From: JAHBVY01 sp964415255
GTDB lineage: Bacteria > Myxococcota_A > Polyangia > Polyangiales > Polyangiaceae
Assembly (NCBI GenBank): GCA_964415255.1
Contig: CAYQAC010000001.1
Location: 42,391-106,390 of the forward strand
Direction of reading: 5' to 3'
DNA: 64,000 nt
Below the pieces are notes generated by a model. It was not told the origin of the DNA. It ran no database searches and worked only from the letters and a program-made list of their open reading frames with translations. A program made the translations under genes and the position numbers. Of the stretch, positions 32,866 through 41,949 are shown piece after piece (position 1 is the first letter of the stretch; each line of letters opens with the position of its first letter).

Positions 32866-35202
32866 TCAGCGGGCGACGCGCGCCACGCCGCCGCTCGGCG
32901 AGCCCCACACGATCTGGGTGCTGTCCACCGCGAGCGCCGAGAGCACACCGGAGAACGACGAGAGGTAAGCCACCGTCGGGAGAGGCGCTGAAGCCCCCGG
33001 GGCGGCGGCTAGGACGCGGAAGGCGGCGTTCTCAAGTCTGCCCTCCGTGTTGGGCGAGACGAAGTAGAGCGTGTCGTCGTGCACGGCGGCGGCGGCCGAG
33101 CGCGCCATGCCCAGCTCGACGGGCGCAGCGCCCTCGAACAGCTCGAAGGCGTGCATCCCCTCCGTGTCGCGGCCAAACGCGAAGATCCGCGTCTCCCCGC
33201 GGTAGAGCCGCTCGAAGAGCACCCCTGAGAGCCCAGACGTCAGTGAGGTGCTCGGCGAAGGCGTGGTGCCACACGATGGCCTGGGCGCGCCCAAGGCGTA
33301 GCGCAGCACCTCGGAGCCTGAAGCGATGAGCACCGAGGTGCCCGCTGGATCCACGATGCCCGCCGACCCGCCGGCGGTGCACGCCAGGATTTCCATCTCG
33401 TTCAAGGCAGGGAGGTAACGGCTCGCCAGGGCCACGGGTGAGGTCCCGTTGGTCTGCCCCAGCATGACCTGCTCACCGTGGGCATCGAACCAGAACGTGT
33501 AGGCGGAGATGGAGGTGTGAGTACTGAGCGCGCTGGTGGTCGTCCAGCTCAGGCCCTGCGCCTGGGTCCAGTAGAGCGCGTCCCCAGCGACGAGGACGCG
33601 ATCCGAAGACGAACTACCGTAAGCACCCCCAACCTCGACAGGAGCGCTCGCGCCCACCGCGAGCCAGCTCGGCCTGCCGTTACCACCCGTCCAGAAGAGC
33701 CCCGTCGAGCCGAGGGCGAGATCGACGACGCCGCTGTTCGTGACCATCTCGAAGCACTCCCCAGCGGCGTTGCAGCCTTGGCAGGGAGCCGGGCAACGCT
33801 CTGGCGCGCCGCCGCTGCCGCCAGCTCCACCGGCGCCCGCTCCTCCAGCTCCGCCGGCGCCCGTTCCTCCGGCTCCTCCGGCGCCCCCGTTGCCACCAGC
33901 CCCGATCGGCGGCGGCTCATCAACAGCAGGGACACTGACTATAGTCGCCAAGTGAGGGGTGACGCCTCCGGCCCGCGTGTCTTGCTCTCCCAGTTTCCAC
34001 GCCCAAAATGCGTAGACGACCTGCCGCGCCTCCTTGGGTCCGATCAGGGCGAGCGGGAAGCTCTCACCGAGCGCGTCGCAGGTCGCGTCATCCACGCACG
34101 GGGTTCGGCGCACCCCCACGAGCTCAAGGCCCAGCGGCCCCAAGACGCGCGCGCTCGCGCGCCCTGGCGTGACGAGCGAGCTATCGCGTGGATTAACGAG
34201 CATCTCGAGCGAGAGCGCGCCGCCGTACGCGAAGGGGATGAAGCCGCCGAACGGCGGCATGGCGAGCGCGTCGCCGATGGCGCGCAGGGAGCCGTCCCCT
34301 TCGACGTCCCAGCGGTGAAGCGGCGCGTAAGAGTACAGGATTGAGAGCGACCCATCGGGCTCACGGCGAATGCCACCCTCATCCTTCGCCGTTCGTGGCC
34401 GGGTGGTTCCAGCGCTCGTCGGCACCATGAGCGGCGTGTCTCGATCGCTGCGACCGTACACCCAGCGCTCGGGCGTCCCCTCAGCGGGGTTGGCGTTCGC
34501 GATGCCTGCCCAAGCGACCACCCCGGCGGCGATCTCCTCGATCCACAGCAGCGCATTGAGGCCCGTGTTGGGCACGCCGAACGACGAAGCGACCTCAGCG
34601 GTGGTTCCGCTCAGGGTGTAGACCACGACACTTAGCTCGGTTGGGTGCAGCCTCCCCACGATGAATCGATCGCCAAGCGCAGCACCCCTCAGCGCTCCGA
34701 AGGGGTTGCTCGTGCTGCAGTAGCCGATGTCTCCAAGTTGGAGGCTCACCGGGGCCGTCCCATCCATCGGCACGAGATCGTGGTTCTCCTCCGGGGTGCA
34801 CGTAGTCACCAGCACGCCGCGGTCCAATGGGACGGCGTGCGGCGGGAACCGAGAGACGAAGAGCTTGTTGTTCGTCTCAGGCCCGCTCGGCACTCGACGG
34901 ACTTGCCCAGTCGACGAGAGGAACGCAGCGAGCGAGGCTCCCTCTGGGAGCTTGGACGCATTGAAATCCAGCGCCTCCATCTGCGCCAAGATCAAGGTCT
35001 CGCCTCCTCGCGCTGGCAGCGCGAACGCGCGGAGCTTCTGTGGGGCGCGCACCGGGGAGAGCGGCATCAAGATGGCAGCCTCAGGGTCGAAGAAGTGCCC
35101 GAACGACTCCTGAGAGGCCTCCCCCTTGAGCGTGCCATCCCGACAGCTCAGCATCGCGAGCAGCCCCAGCGCCAGGATCCCCTGGCGGATAGTTAGGTTC
35201 AC
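32866..35202 (-). CDS. Large lipoprotein with two propeller-like halves and a Gly-Gly linker
   Basis: 778 aa from GTG 35202, whose GTGA overlaps the upstream gene's stop. Signal peptide ILALGLLAMLSC with a lipobox Cys. Two regions of repeated beta-strand character (residues about 60-420 and 490-778) are joined by GAGGNGGAGGAGGTGAGG-type repeats and a Cys cluster CPAPCQGCNAAGEC. The second half has propeller-like phrases (VLVAGDALYWTQ, VHDDTLYFVSPN, ALAVDSTQIVWGSPSGG). No catalytic motif. Probably surface-exposed; role unknown. It forms an operon with the beta-barrel-like protein upstream. Confidence 0.75.
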   Translation of the reverse strand: MNLTIRQGILALGLLAMLSCRDGTLKGEASQESFGHFFDPEAAILMPLSPVRAPQKLRAFALPARGGETLILAQMEALDFNASKLPEGASLAAFLSSTGQVRRVPSGPETNNKLFVSRFPPHAVPLDRGVLVTTCTPEENHDLVPMDGTAPVSLQLGDIGYCSTSNPFGALRGAALGDRFIVGRLHPTELSVVVYTLSGTTAEVASSFGVPNTGLNALLWIEEIAAGVVAWAGIANANPAEGTPERWVYGRSDRDTPLMVPTSAGTTRPRTAKDEGGIRREPDGSLSILYSYAPLHRWDVEGDGSLRAIGDALAMPPFGGFIPFAYGGALSLEMLVNPRDSSLVTPGRASARVLGPLGLELVGVRRTPCVDDATCDALGESFPLALIGPKEARQVVYAFWAWKLGEQDTRAGGVTPHLATIVSVPAVDEPPPIGAGGNGGAGGAGGTGAGGAGGAGAGGAGGSGGAPERCPAPCQGCNAAGECFEMVTNSGVVDLALGSTGLFWTGGNGRPSWLAVGASAPVEVGGAYGSSSSDRVLVAGDALYWTQAQGLSWTTTSALSTHTSISAYTFWFDAHGEQVMLGQTNGTSPVALASRYLPALNEMEILACTAGGSAGIVDPAGTSVLIASGSEVLRYALGAPRPSCGTTPSPSTSLTSGLSGVLFERLYRGETRIFAFGRDTEGMHAFELFEGAAPVELGMARSAAAAVHDDTLYFVSPNTEGRLENAAFRVLAAAPGASAPLPTVAYLSSFSGVLSALAVDSTQIVWGSPSGGVARVAR

Positions 35203-36530
35203 TGTTCACCTCGTGGGATGAGCGGGATGAGCGGGCGCCCCATCTCCGGCGGGCCGTAGACCCATTGAACGCCAAACACATGTGCGTTCGGGATAGGCAA
35301 GAAGGTGGTCGCGTCAGGCGTGTTGTAGCTATAAGAGATCGTGATCCACGGTATCGCAAAGATGCTAGCGTACTTGAAAGCCTCTGGTCGAACCGCCGCG
35401 TACACTTCACCGCTGCCGGTCAGCGCCTCAGCGCGTCGGAAGGTCTGCGCTTGGAGGCCAATCTTCACCTCCTCTCCGAGGTACTGATAGCCCACCTCCG
35501 CCGAGCGAAAGCGCACTGTCGGTTGGACCTCCGTGACCACCCGTAGCCGGAAGCCCAAGGCCGCGATGTCCTCGACGAACACCGGCAACTGCGTGTTCGC
35601 GGGGATGGACTCTATCACCCCTTCCGTGGGGAGGCCTGCTGCCGCTCGGTTGGCCGCGTCCTTCAGGCTCGCGTAGCGATCGCCATAGTAGTCTACGCCC
35701 TCAGCGTAGCGATCGAGCCCAACCCCAGGCACGCCGAGAGCCTCTCTCAGTTCGAAGCGGTCGATGAGCCGCGCGGGCGCGAGCTCAGCTCTCAGCGCGG
35801 CCAGCACTTGCTTGCCCTCGCTCGCCGCGGCCTCCACATCTTGCTTGGCCTGGCCCAACGCACCACCGAGCGTCAGCCCCTCCGCTTGAGTGAAGCTGAA
35901 GAAGTACGCGGAGCGCCCGGACTGCGCTCCCTCCGCGCCCTGACCCATCGGCGAACCTGGCCGGTACCTCTCCGGCTGATGATCGGGCGCCATCAAGTAC
36001 CCATCCTCTGACACGCCCTGCACCCCTGCGTCGAGGTAGAGGCCCCCGCTGAGTTGGAAGCCGTGCACCGCGACGCCGCCATAGAGCACGACCTGCGCTG
36101 TGCCGAATACGACCTCCGCCTTCTTGAAGGCTTCTGGGAACGCCGTCGTGAGCACGTAGTCACCCTGCACCCCAGCGAAGGCAGCGACGCCCGTGGTGGG
36201 CTGCCCGAAGCCTCCGCCAGCCGACAAGCCCCAGCGTGTGAGGCCCACCTTGGCGGTGCGGCCATCCGGGACTTGGAACGTCGCCGGGGTGCTGCGGATC
36301 GTCATCTCGAAGAAGAACGGCGCCTCATCCAGCGCGAGCTGGTTCTTCATCACGTGCGTGTGCATCCGCATGACATCCACGCTCTGACGCGTGACCTCGC
36401 GGAGCTCTGGGCCGTAGTAAGTCTCAGCCTGCGCGGGCGCAGCGACGCCGAGCAGCGCTCCAGCGACTAGCGCTCCCCAGGCCACATGACGACGAACTCT
36501 CGAACTCGGAGAGCAGACGCAACGGCGCAT
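35199..36530 (-). CDS. Secreted or outer-membrane protein of unknown function
   Basis: 443 aa with a cleavable signal peptide (VAWGALVAGALLGVAAPAQA). Alternating aromatic/small residues at both ends (YVLTTAFPE, GFQLSGGLYLDAGVQG, SIFAIPWITISYSYNT, HVFGVQWVYGP) suggest an outer-membrane beta-barrel with a central helical region (ALGQAKQDVEAAASEGKQVLAALRAEL). No family recognised. Its stop overlaps the start of the large lipoprotein, so the products may act together. Third codon positions look somewhat less G/C-biased than in neighbouring core genes, which may point to a different origin. Confidence 0.7.
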   Translation of the reverse strand: MRRCVCSPSSRVRRHVAWGALVAGALLGVAAPAQAETYYGPELREVTRQSVDVMRMHTHVMKNQLALDEAPFFFEMTIRSTPATFQVPDGRTAKVGLTRWGLSAGGGFGQPTTGVAAFAGVQGDYVLTTAFPEAFKKAEVVFGTAQVVLYGGVAVHGFQLSGGLYLDAGVQGVSEDGYLMAPDHQPERYRPGSPMGQGAEGAQSGRSAYFFSFTQAEGLTLGGALGQAKQDVEAAASEGKQVLAALRAELAPARLIDRFELREALGVPGVGLDRYAEGVDYYGDRYASLKDAANRAAAGLPTEGVIESIPANTQLPVFVEDIAALGFRLRVVTEVQPTVRFRSAEVGYQYLGEEVKIGLQAQTFRRAEALTGSGEVYAAVRPEAFKYASIFAIPWITISYSYNTPDATTFLPIPNAHVFGVQWVYGPPEMGRPLIPLIPRGEQ

Positions 36531-36595
36531 GATCTGTGAAGATACGCGGGCACTCCAGCGCCCGTCAAGCCTTCACCGCTTAGGTGGCAGTTCGC

Positions 36596-36802
36596 TTAGC
36601 TTCTCTGGGTGCGACAGATGGGTGCGACAGATCCGCCCCTCTGGGGTCCTCCCCACGTCGCTGCTGCGGCCGACGAGCCACCAGACCCACTTCCACCACG
36701 ACCACGCCCCCCTCCTCCATCACCTCCCCCACCGGCAACGAAGGTGCCGGGGTTCATGCCTGGCGGCGCCGGGATGTTCGGGACGGGAGCGGTGCGTGCC
36801 AT
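36596..36802 (-). CDS. Short Gly-rich ORF resembling the N-terminus of myxobacterial polymorphic toxins
   Basis: 68 aa, starting MARTAPVPNIPAPPGMNPG followed by VAGGGGDGGGGRGRGG. From memory, large myxobacterial Rhs/polymorphic-toxin proteins begin with this kind of Pro/Gly leader; this needs a search. Here the frame ends soon after, in the 13-bp direct repeat at 36607-36632, so it looks like a truncated leader rather than a full gene. The rest of 36531-36939 holds no other gene. Confidence 0.4.
   Translation of the reverse strand: MARTAPVPNIPAPPGMNPGTFVAGGGGDGGGGRGRGGSGSGGSSAAAATWGGPQRGGSVAPICRTQRS
36607..36632. repeat. 13-bp direct repeat GGGTGCGACAGAT x2
   Basis: Exact tandem copies at 36607-36619 and 36620-36632, at the 3' end of the truncated toxin-leader ORF. 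Confidence 0.85.
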
Positions 36803-36939
36803 GGCTGCACGCTAGCACGAGGGGGGCGTTCATCACACGTGCGCGAATGCGCACGGAACGCGCCGCGCGCACAACCAAGTGCTCGCACCTAGCTCCACGC
36901 TCAGCCTCAGGGCCGGCACCTCCGAGGCGCTGCGCCTCG

Positions 36940-38133
36940 CTACTTCACGACGCGCAGGTACGGCGGCAGCGGGCGCTTCTTCTTGGCTTCGCGCGTCTCC
37001 TTGATGGTGCGCGCGTTCTTCTCTCGGAGCGTGTGCTTGGCGGCCTTCTGCTCGAGCACCTGATCAACCATCGCTTGGAAGGTGGGCTCGGCGCTGAGCT
37101 TCGTGGTGGCGCTATCCGTCTGGGGAGCTGTCTTGTTTGGCTGAGGCTCGGCGACGGGCGCCGGCTGCGCCTCACTGGCTTGAGCTTGGGGTGCCTTCTT
37201 AGACACCTTCGCCTTGCTGGGCGTGGCCTCCTTGATGCCAGCCTTCGTGGCCTTGCGGGGCGCCTTCGCCGCCTTCTTGGGCTGACCCTCGGCGCCCTCA
37301 CTCGGCTTGGCCGCTGCCCGGCGACGCTTGGGGCTCGCAGGCTTCGCATCGCCCTGAAGAGCCTCGCCGTGAGCAGCCTCGCCCTGAAGAGCGTCACCCT
37401 GTAGAGCCTCCGTCTTGCGCCGCGAGGTCCTCGCCTTGGGAGCCTTCGCGGCGTCCGCTGAAGCTGCTGCCTTCGACGCCCTTCGCCTAGGAGCCTTCTT
37501 CCCAGGCGCCTCGGTGGCCTTCAGTTCGCCTCCCTGACTACTCCCCGCCTCAGCGGCGCTTGGCGCCACGTCAGTTGCCCTGTCATCCGCTGAGCTGCCG
37601 CTTGACGCCACGCTGCTCGAGGCCGCTTCGTCAGGTGCACTGGGCACCGCGCGCAACGCCGGCGCCTTGGGCACCGATGCCGCAGGTGCCTTGGGCGCGG
37701 ATGCCGCTGGCGCGGCGGGTGCCTGAGCCGCGGCGGGCGCGGCGGGCTCGGAGGGCACCGCCCGGAGGTGGGACCGCTTCTCTGCGGGCTGCGCCTTCTG
37801 TGCGTGCTGCTCCGAGACCTCCCGCGGGACGTCGTCTGGCCACACCATGCCGCGACCGTCTTCCCCCACCAGCGCGTAGATGGCCGCCCAAGGCAAGAAG
37901 CAGAAGTGCGGCGTGCGGTTGAAGCTCAGCGTGCAGCTGATGGCCTCATCGTCCACCTCCAAGTCGCGGATCGGCACCGGCATGTTGAGCCCGACTTGAA
38001 GCACCAGCTGCGGCTGCTTCTTGAAGCCGAGCGGCACCCGCACCACATCAAGCCGCGGGTCCAGGTGGATGAAGACGGAGGAGCGCTCGAGGAGCGCCAA
38101 CGCGACCTGCTTCTTCGGCGGCAGTGCTTGCAT
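36940..38133 (-). CDS. SspB-type ClpXP adaptor with a long histone-H1-like tail
   Basis: The N-terminal 110 residues are an SspB-fold ClpXP adaptor domain (VFIHLDPRLDVVRVPLGFK, LNMPVPIRDLEVDDEAISC, LSFNRTPHFCFLPWAAIYAL, MVWPDDVP), which binds ssrA-tagged substrates and delivers them to ClpX. Residues about 130-397 are an Ala/Pro/Lys-rich tail with histone-H1-like stretches (KKAAKAPRKATKAGIKEATPSKAKVSKK, shown only in part as KKAAKAPRKATK) and 15-bp tandem repeats (ALQGD units). SspB proteins are usually about 165 aa. ATG 38133 replaces TTG 38148. The tail ends in a conserved-looking helix and LPPYLRVVK. No partner gene adjacent. Confidence 0.85.
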   Translation of the reverse strand: MQALPPKKQVALALLERSSVFIHLDPRLDVVRVPLGFKKQPQLVLQVGLNMPVPIRDLEVDDEAISCTLSFNRTPHFCFLPWAAIYALVGEDGRGMVWPDDVPREVSEQHAQKAQPAEKRSHLRAVPSEPAAPAAAQAPAAPAASAPKAPAASVPKAPALRAVPSAPDEAASSSVASSGSSADDRATDVAPSAAEAGSSQGGELKATEAPGKKAPRRRASKAAASADAAKAPKARTSRRKTEALQGDALQGEAAHGEALQGDAKPASPKRRRAAAKPSEGAEGQPKKAAKAPRKATKAGIKEATPSKAKVSKKAPQAQASEAQPAPVAEPQPNKTAPQTDSATTKLSAEPTFQAMVDQVLEQKAAKHTLREKNARTIKETREAKKKRPLPPYLRVVK

Positions 38134-38526
38134 GCGAAGCGCTACCAATACCGCCCGGTGGGTCTGAACGCCAGAGGGACGAAAGCTGAACCTACCGCAC
38201 AGGTGCCCAGCGTTCTGCCCTCAGACCGCCCTCGGCCCATAGAGCAGCCCATCCGAGCAGCCCATGATGCGCCAGCGCATGGCTCATGGTTTTTTGGGGT
38301 TTGGCACCGCGCTAAGTGGCCTCCCCAGCAGCTCCAGCGCTTGTCCGCCCAACCCCCAAAATCCGATCCGCCAACGCGAGCCTCAGCGCCAAAGTCCCCC
38401 GCGAGGTGCCCTCCACCCCACCGCGAAGCGACCGGTCAGCAGCGTGCGCGCTGACGACGCGCTCGGTAGCAAGTGGGTGTCCTCACGCGTCGCGGCCCCG
38501 AGGTCGACCATCTCGGCTATCCTCTC
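38134..38526. other. Intergenic region with two G-run elements
   Basis: No gene is seen. Copies of the element face each other: GGTTTTTTGGGGTTTGGCACCGCGCTAAG (38288-38316) on plus and GCCCAACCCCCAAAATCCG (38347-38365) on minus, about 30 bp apart. A short hairpin, ATGCGCCAGCGCAT, lies just before the first. Confidence 0.65.
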
Positions 38527-40614
38527 ATGTTGCGCCCCCTCGCCCCTCACACACCTCGCGCCGAGTCACCCCTCAGCTCACAGGACGAGCGCGGCCCTGA
38601 GGCCCACCACGCTCACCACCGCGATGCGCCGAGGCAAAGAAGCGAGCGGCGCCTCGGCTCACGAAGCGCCGGTGGCCACCCTTGGTCATGGCTCCTGCCT
38701 TTACTCGCCTTGGCCGCCACCGCCTGCGCTCAAGACAAGACCACTGACGATGGCAGCAGCGGCGCTCAGGGCGGCGACGGCGGAGCCGCGGGCACCGCGG
38801 GTCAGGGAGGCAACGGCGCGGCGGGCTCCGGCGCCACAGGCGGCTCGGGCAACGCCGGCTCGGGCGCGGGCGGCGCGGGCGGCGGCGGCTCCGGTGGGGG
38901 CGGCTCCGGCGGCATCGCGGGGGTGCCAGTGGGGCCCGACGCCACGATGGAAGACGGCGCGGAGGACCGCGTCTTGCTCTCGGGGCTCATCGTCAGCCCC
39001 ACTGATGTCTTCAGCGGTCAGGTGCTGGTGGAGGGCGATGAGATCGTGTGCGCGGCGGAGAGCTGCGAGGCGGAAGCCGCCGGCGCCACCCGCATCAACA
39101 CCGGTGGCCTCATCCTGCCGGGGCTGATCGACACCCACAATCACATCTTGTTCGACATCTTCGACGGAGGCCATTGGTCCCCGACGCTGCCCGCGAGCTG
39201 CAGCAGCACGGAGGACTGCGTCGCCGGCTCGCGTTATTGCACCAGCGGCGCCTGTGACTGCGTCGACTCCGTGTGCCGCTATCGGAACCACAATGATTGG
39301 CCGAAGGAGCGCGAGTACGCGCTGATGCTCGACTACAAGCAGTGCCTCGAGAACGCCAGCCAGGGCAAGCCCGTGTGGTGCCCGCCGAGCGTGGGCTCCA
39401 CGGAGGGCAAGGTGAACTGCGAGATGAACAAGTGGGGTGAGCTGAAGGGGCTGATCGCCGGCACCACCTCCATCGTGGGCCTGCCCGGCACCGGCTACGC
39501 TTGCTACGGCAGCCTCTCGCGCTCGATCGACATCAGCCAAAACGGCTTGGTCGGCGATCGTATCCAGACGAGCGCGCTGTTCCCGCCGAGCGCCTCAAGC
39601 GCCAACGGCGTGTGCGCCAACTACGAAGACCAAGACACCCACGCTTACCTCATCCACGTGGGCGAGGGGGTAGACAGCGCAGCTCACAATGAGTGGAGCA
39701 CGCTGAACACGGTGACTAACCCTGACGGCTGCTTGATGAGCTACCAGACGGCGATCACCCACGGGACCGCGTTCACCGCCGCGGAGTTCACCGCGATGGC
39801 CACCGCAGACATGAAGCTGATTTGGTCACCCGCCAGCAACCTCGCGCTCTACGGTAGGACGACGGACATCCCCACCGCCTTGAGCGCCGGGGTCACCGTG
39901 GCGCTCGGGCCGGATTGGTCGATGGGCGGCAGCCAGAACCTGCTCGATGAGCTGCGGGTCGCGTTCCTGCACAGCCGGGATCATTGGGGCGGTACCCTGT
40001 CTAGTGAGGAGCTGGTGCGCATGGTCACCATGAACGCCGCCCAGGTGCTCGGCTTGGAGGGCGTGCTCGGCCGGGTGGAGCAGGGCTTCAAGGCAGATTT
40101 GGTGGTGATCGGCGGCAGCGCGGAGGCGCCGTTCGACTCCGTGGTGGCGGCCACGCCGCGCGAGGTGCGGCTGGTGATGGTGGGCGGCAAGGTGCTGTTC
40201 GGTGACGACCAGCTGGCCGCCGCCGCACCAGAGGCCTTCGACTGCGAGAGCTTCAGCGCCTGTGGCCGGAGCAAGTTCCTCTGCGCCGCGGAGGGGCAGA
40301 GCGCGAACAAGCTGAACCAAACCGTCGTGGAAATCGAGGCCACCCTCAACACCGCCTTGCTGGATCTGGACTCACTCCCAGCGCTGCCCGCGGCGAGCTG
40401 CGGCGGCTGCCCCGCGGGGCAATCTTGCTACGAGCGCACCAGCATGCCGCGCGCCACGCTGGGTGACTGCCCCAGCGCCTGCGCCGCGGGTGAGTCGTGC
40501 TTCCGTCGGGCCCAGAGCGGCGCCAACCAGTTCGCCTGCCTGACTGACAACGCCTGCGCCCCCACAAAGGAGCGCAGCTTCCACCCGGTGACGCCGCTCC
40601 TCAAGTGCGACTGA
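38527..40614 (+). CDS. Exported metal-dependent amidohydrolase
   Basis: Amidohydrolase-superfamily enzyme related to the guanine deaminase/atrazine chlorohydrolase group. Metal-binding HxH in LPGLIDTHNHILFD, a later His in ITHGTAF and Asp in ALGPDWSMGG are visible, and the C-terminal composite strand domain follows (FKADLVVIGGS, VRLVMVGGKVLFGD). It is exported: LLPLLALAATAC is a lipobox signal followed by Gly-Gly-Ala repeats. The signal is preceded by about 50 residues of unlikely sequence from ATG 38527, so the true start is unclear and an indel upstream is possible. The C-terminal 110 aa are Cys-rich (CGGCPAGQSCYERT). Substrate unknown. Confidence 0.82.
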   Translation: MLRPLAPHTPRAESPLSSQDERGPEAHHAHHRDAPRQRSERRLGSRSAGGHPWSWLLPLLALAATACAQDKTTDDGSSGAQGGDGGAAGTAGQGGNGAAGSGATGGSGNAGSGAGGAGGGGSGGGGSGGIAGVPVGPDATMEDGAEDRVLLSGLIVSPTDVFSGQVLVEGDEIVCAAESCEAEAAGATRINTGGLILPGLIDTHNHILFDIFDGGHWSPTLPASCSSTEDCVAGSRYCTSGACDCVDSVCRYRNHNDWPKEREYALMLDYKQCLENASQGKPVWCPPSVGSTEGKVNCEMNKWGELKGLIAGTTSIVGLPGTGYACYGSLSRSIDISQNGLVGDRIQTSALFPPSASSANGVCANYEDQDTHAYLIHVGEGVDSAAHNEWSTLNTVTNPDGCLMSYQTAITHGTAFTAAEFTAMATADMKLIWSPASNLALYGRTTDIPTALSAGVTVALGPDWSMGGSQNLLDELRVAFLHSRDHWGGTLSSEELVRMVTMNAAQVLGLEGVLGRVEQGFKADLVVIGGSAEAPFDSVVAATPREVRLVMVGGKVLFGDDQLAAAAPEAFDCESFSACGRSKFLCAAEGQSANKLNQTVVEIEATLNTALLDLDSLPALPAASCGGCPAGQSCYERTSMPRATLGDCPSACAAGESCFRRAQSGANQFACLTDNACAPTKERSFHPVTPLLKCD

Positions 40615-40619
40615 GCCGC

Positions 40620-41849
40620 TCACGGCTTCAGGCAACGCGCGGCGCCGGGCGCTGGCACGCTGAGCGGCGCCATCAGCCCCTCCCCGTGGAAGCCAGGCGC
40701 CGGCGTGAGGTCCGGTAGCGTCACCAGGGTCACGCCGCCAGCGCCCGCTAACCAAACGCGAGGCCCCTCCACCACCAGCCCCTGCGGCGCCTGCGCGCCC
40801 TGCGCTGAGGGCCCCCCACCCAGCGCGCGCCCCCACTCCAGGATCTCAGCGTCATTTTCTGCCTGGAAATACATCAACCAGGGCGCGCCTCCCCGCGTCA
40901 CCTGTGCCACCACGCCTCCCCGCGTCGCCGCCAGCGCGCTGAGCGCGCTGATCCGCGGCAGGGTCCGCCGGCTCAGCAGCGTGAGGTCGGCGACGCGGCG
41001 GCGCTCAAGCGCCGGCTCACCGCCGGGCGGCTCGAACCACAGCCACAGGTCGTCACCCTTCGCGGCGAGCCCCACCAGGTGGGGCATCGCCACCCGCGTG
41101 AGCGCAGGCGCCGTGAGCGAGAGATCGACCACCCCGAGCGTCGCCCCCGCGCCGCGGCCCAGCTGCACCCCGACCCAGGAGCTCGTCAGCTTCACTGCGC
41201 TGTCCGGCGCCGGCCCAGGCCAGCTGGGCCCAGTCGGCTCCAGCGCCTCATCCAGCGCCTGCCAGCCGATGACCGCGTCGTGAGCCAGCCACAGCGCCTC
41301 ACCCCCGTCAGTGCTCCCCACGCGCACGAGCTGAGCCGGGCCCCGCCGTGGCTCGCTCGCGTACTCCAGGCTGAGCTCTAGCTCCCCAGCGCGCGCCGCG
41401 AGCGTGAAGCCGAGCACCCGCTCATCTGCCCCCTCGCTGATCCGCGCCGCCAGCACGCAGCGCTCAGCGAGCCACTCGAGCTGCAGCACGTCCACCGCGA
41501 GCGGGTAGCCACCGAGCCGCGCGCCGCTCATCACGTCGAACACCGCGAGCTCACGCACGCCCATCGCGAAGCCAAACCACGGCGCCGCGGGCTCACCTAG
41601 GCTCGGCAGGCGGCTCAGGCCCGCCAAGCGGAGCGCATCGGTCACCCTTGACGGCGCCGTGAACCGGGGAGCGTGCCCCGCCTCGCGCGGGGGCAGAGCT
41701 GCGGCGTCCAGCGAGCGCTCAGCGCTCACGTCAGCATCACTGACTAACCCTGCCTCAGCGGGTTCGTTATGTTCACTGACATAAGCGCCCGGGGCGCAGC
41801 TCAGGGTGAGGGACAGGAGGAGCCAGGGATGGATTGGGAGACGCGACAT
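40620..41849 (-). CDS. Lipoprotein of unknown function, propeller-like
   Basis: 409 aa; signal peptide PWLLLSLTLSC with lipobox. The body repeats short beta-strand phrases (FGFAMGVRELAVFDVMSGARLGG type; only part shown) without catalytic motifs, resembling a WD/PQQ-like propeller. The linker after the signal (EHNEPAEAGLVSDADVSAE) is coded by DNA holding GTCAGCATCACTGAC, so this repeat class also enters exported proteins. Convergent with the amidohydrolase, 5 bp apart. Confidence 0.72.
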   Translation of the reverse strand: MSRLPIHPWLLLSLTLSCAPGAYVSEHNEPAEAGLVSDADVSAERSLDAAALPPREAGHAPRFTAPSRVTDALRLAGLSRLPSLGEPAAPWFGFAMGVRELAVFDVMSGARLGGYPLAVDVLQLEWLAERCVLAARISEGADERVLGFTLAARAGELELSLEYASEPRRGPAQLVRVGSTDGGEALWLAHDAVIGWQALDEALEPTGPSWPGPAPDSAVKLTSSWVGVQLGRGAGATLGVVDLSLTAPALTRVAMPHLVGLAAKGDDLWLWFEPPGGEPALERRRVADLTLLSRRTLPRISALSALAATRGGVVAQVTRGGAPWLMYFQAENDAEILEWGRALGGGPSAQGAQAPQGLVVEGPRVWLAGAGGVTLVTLPDLTPAPGFHGEGLMAPLSVPAPGAARCLKP

Positions 41850-41949
41850 GGCGCGTGAGTTCGGCGCTCATGGGCTCCGGTTGTCGCGCGAACGCGGGCT
41901 GGCGGCGAGCGGCCGCCAGCGGCGGCGGCCACCCCTGGTGCGCCTCGCC

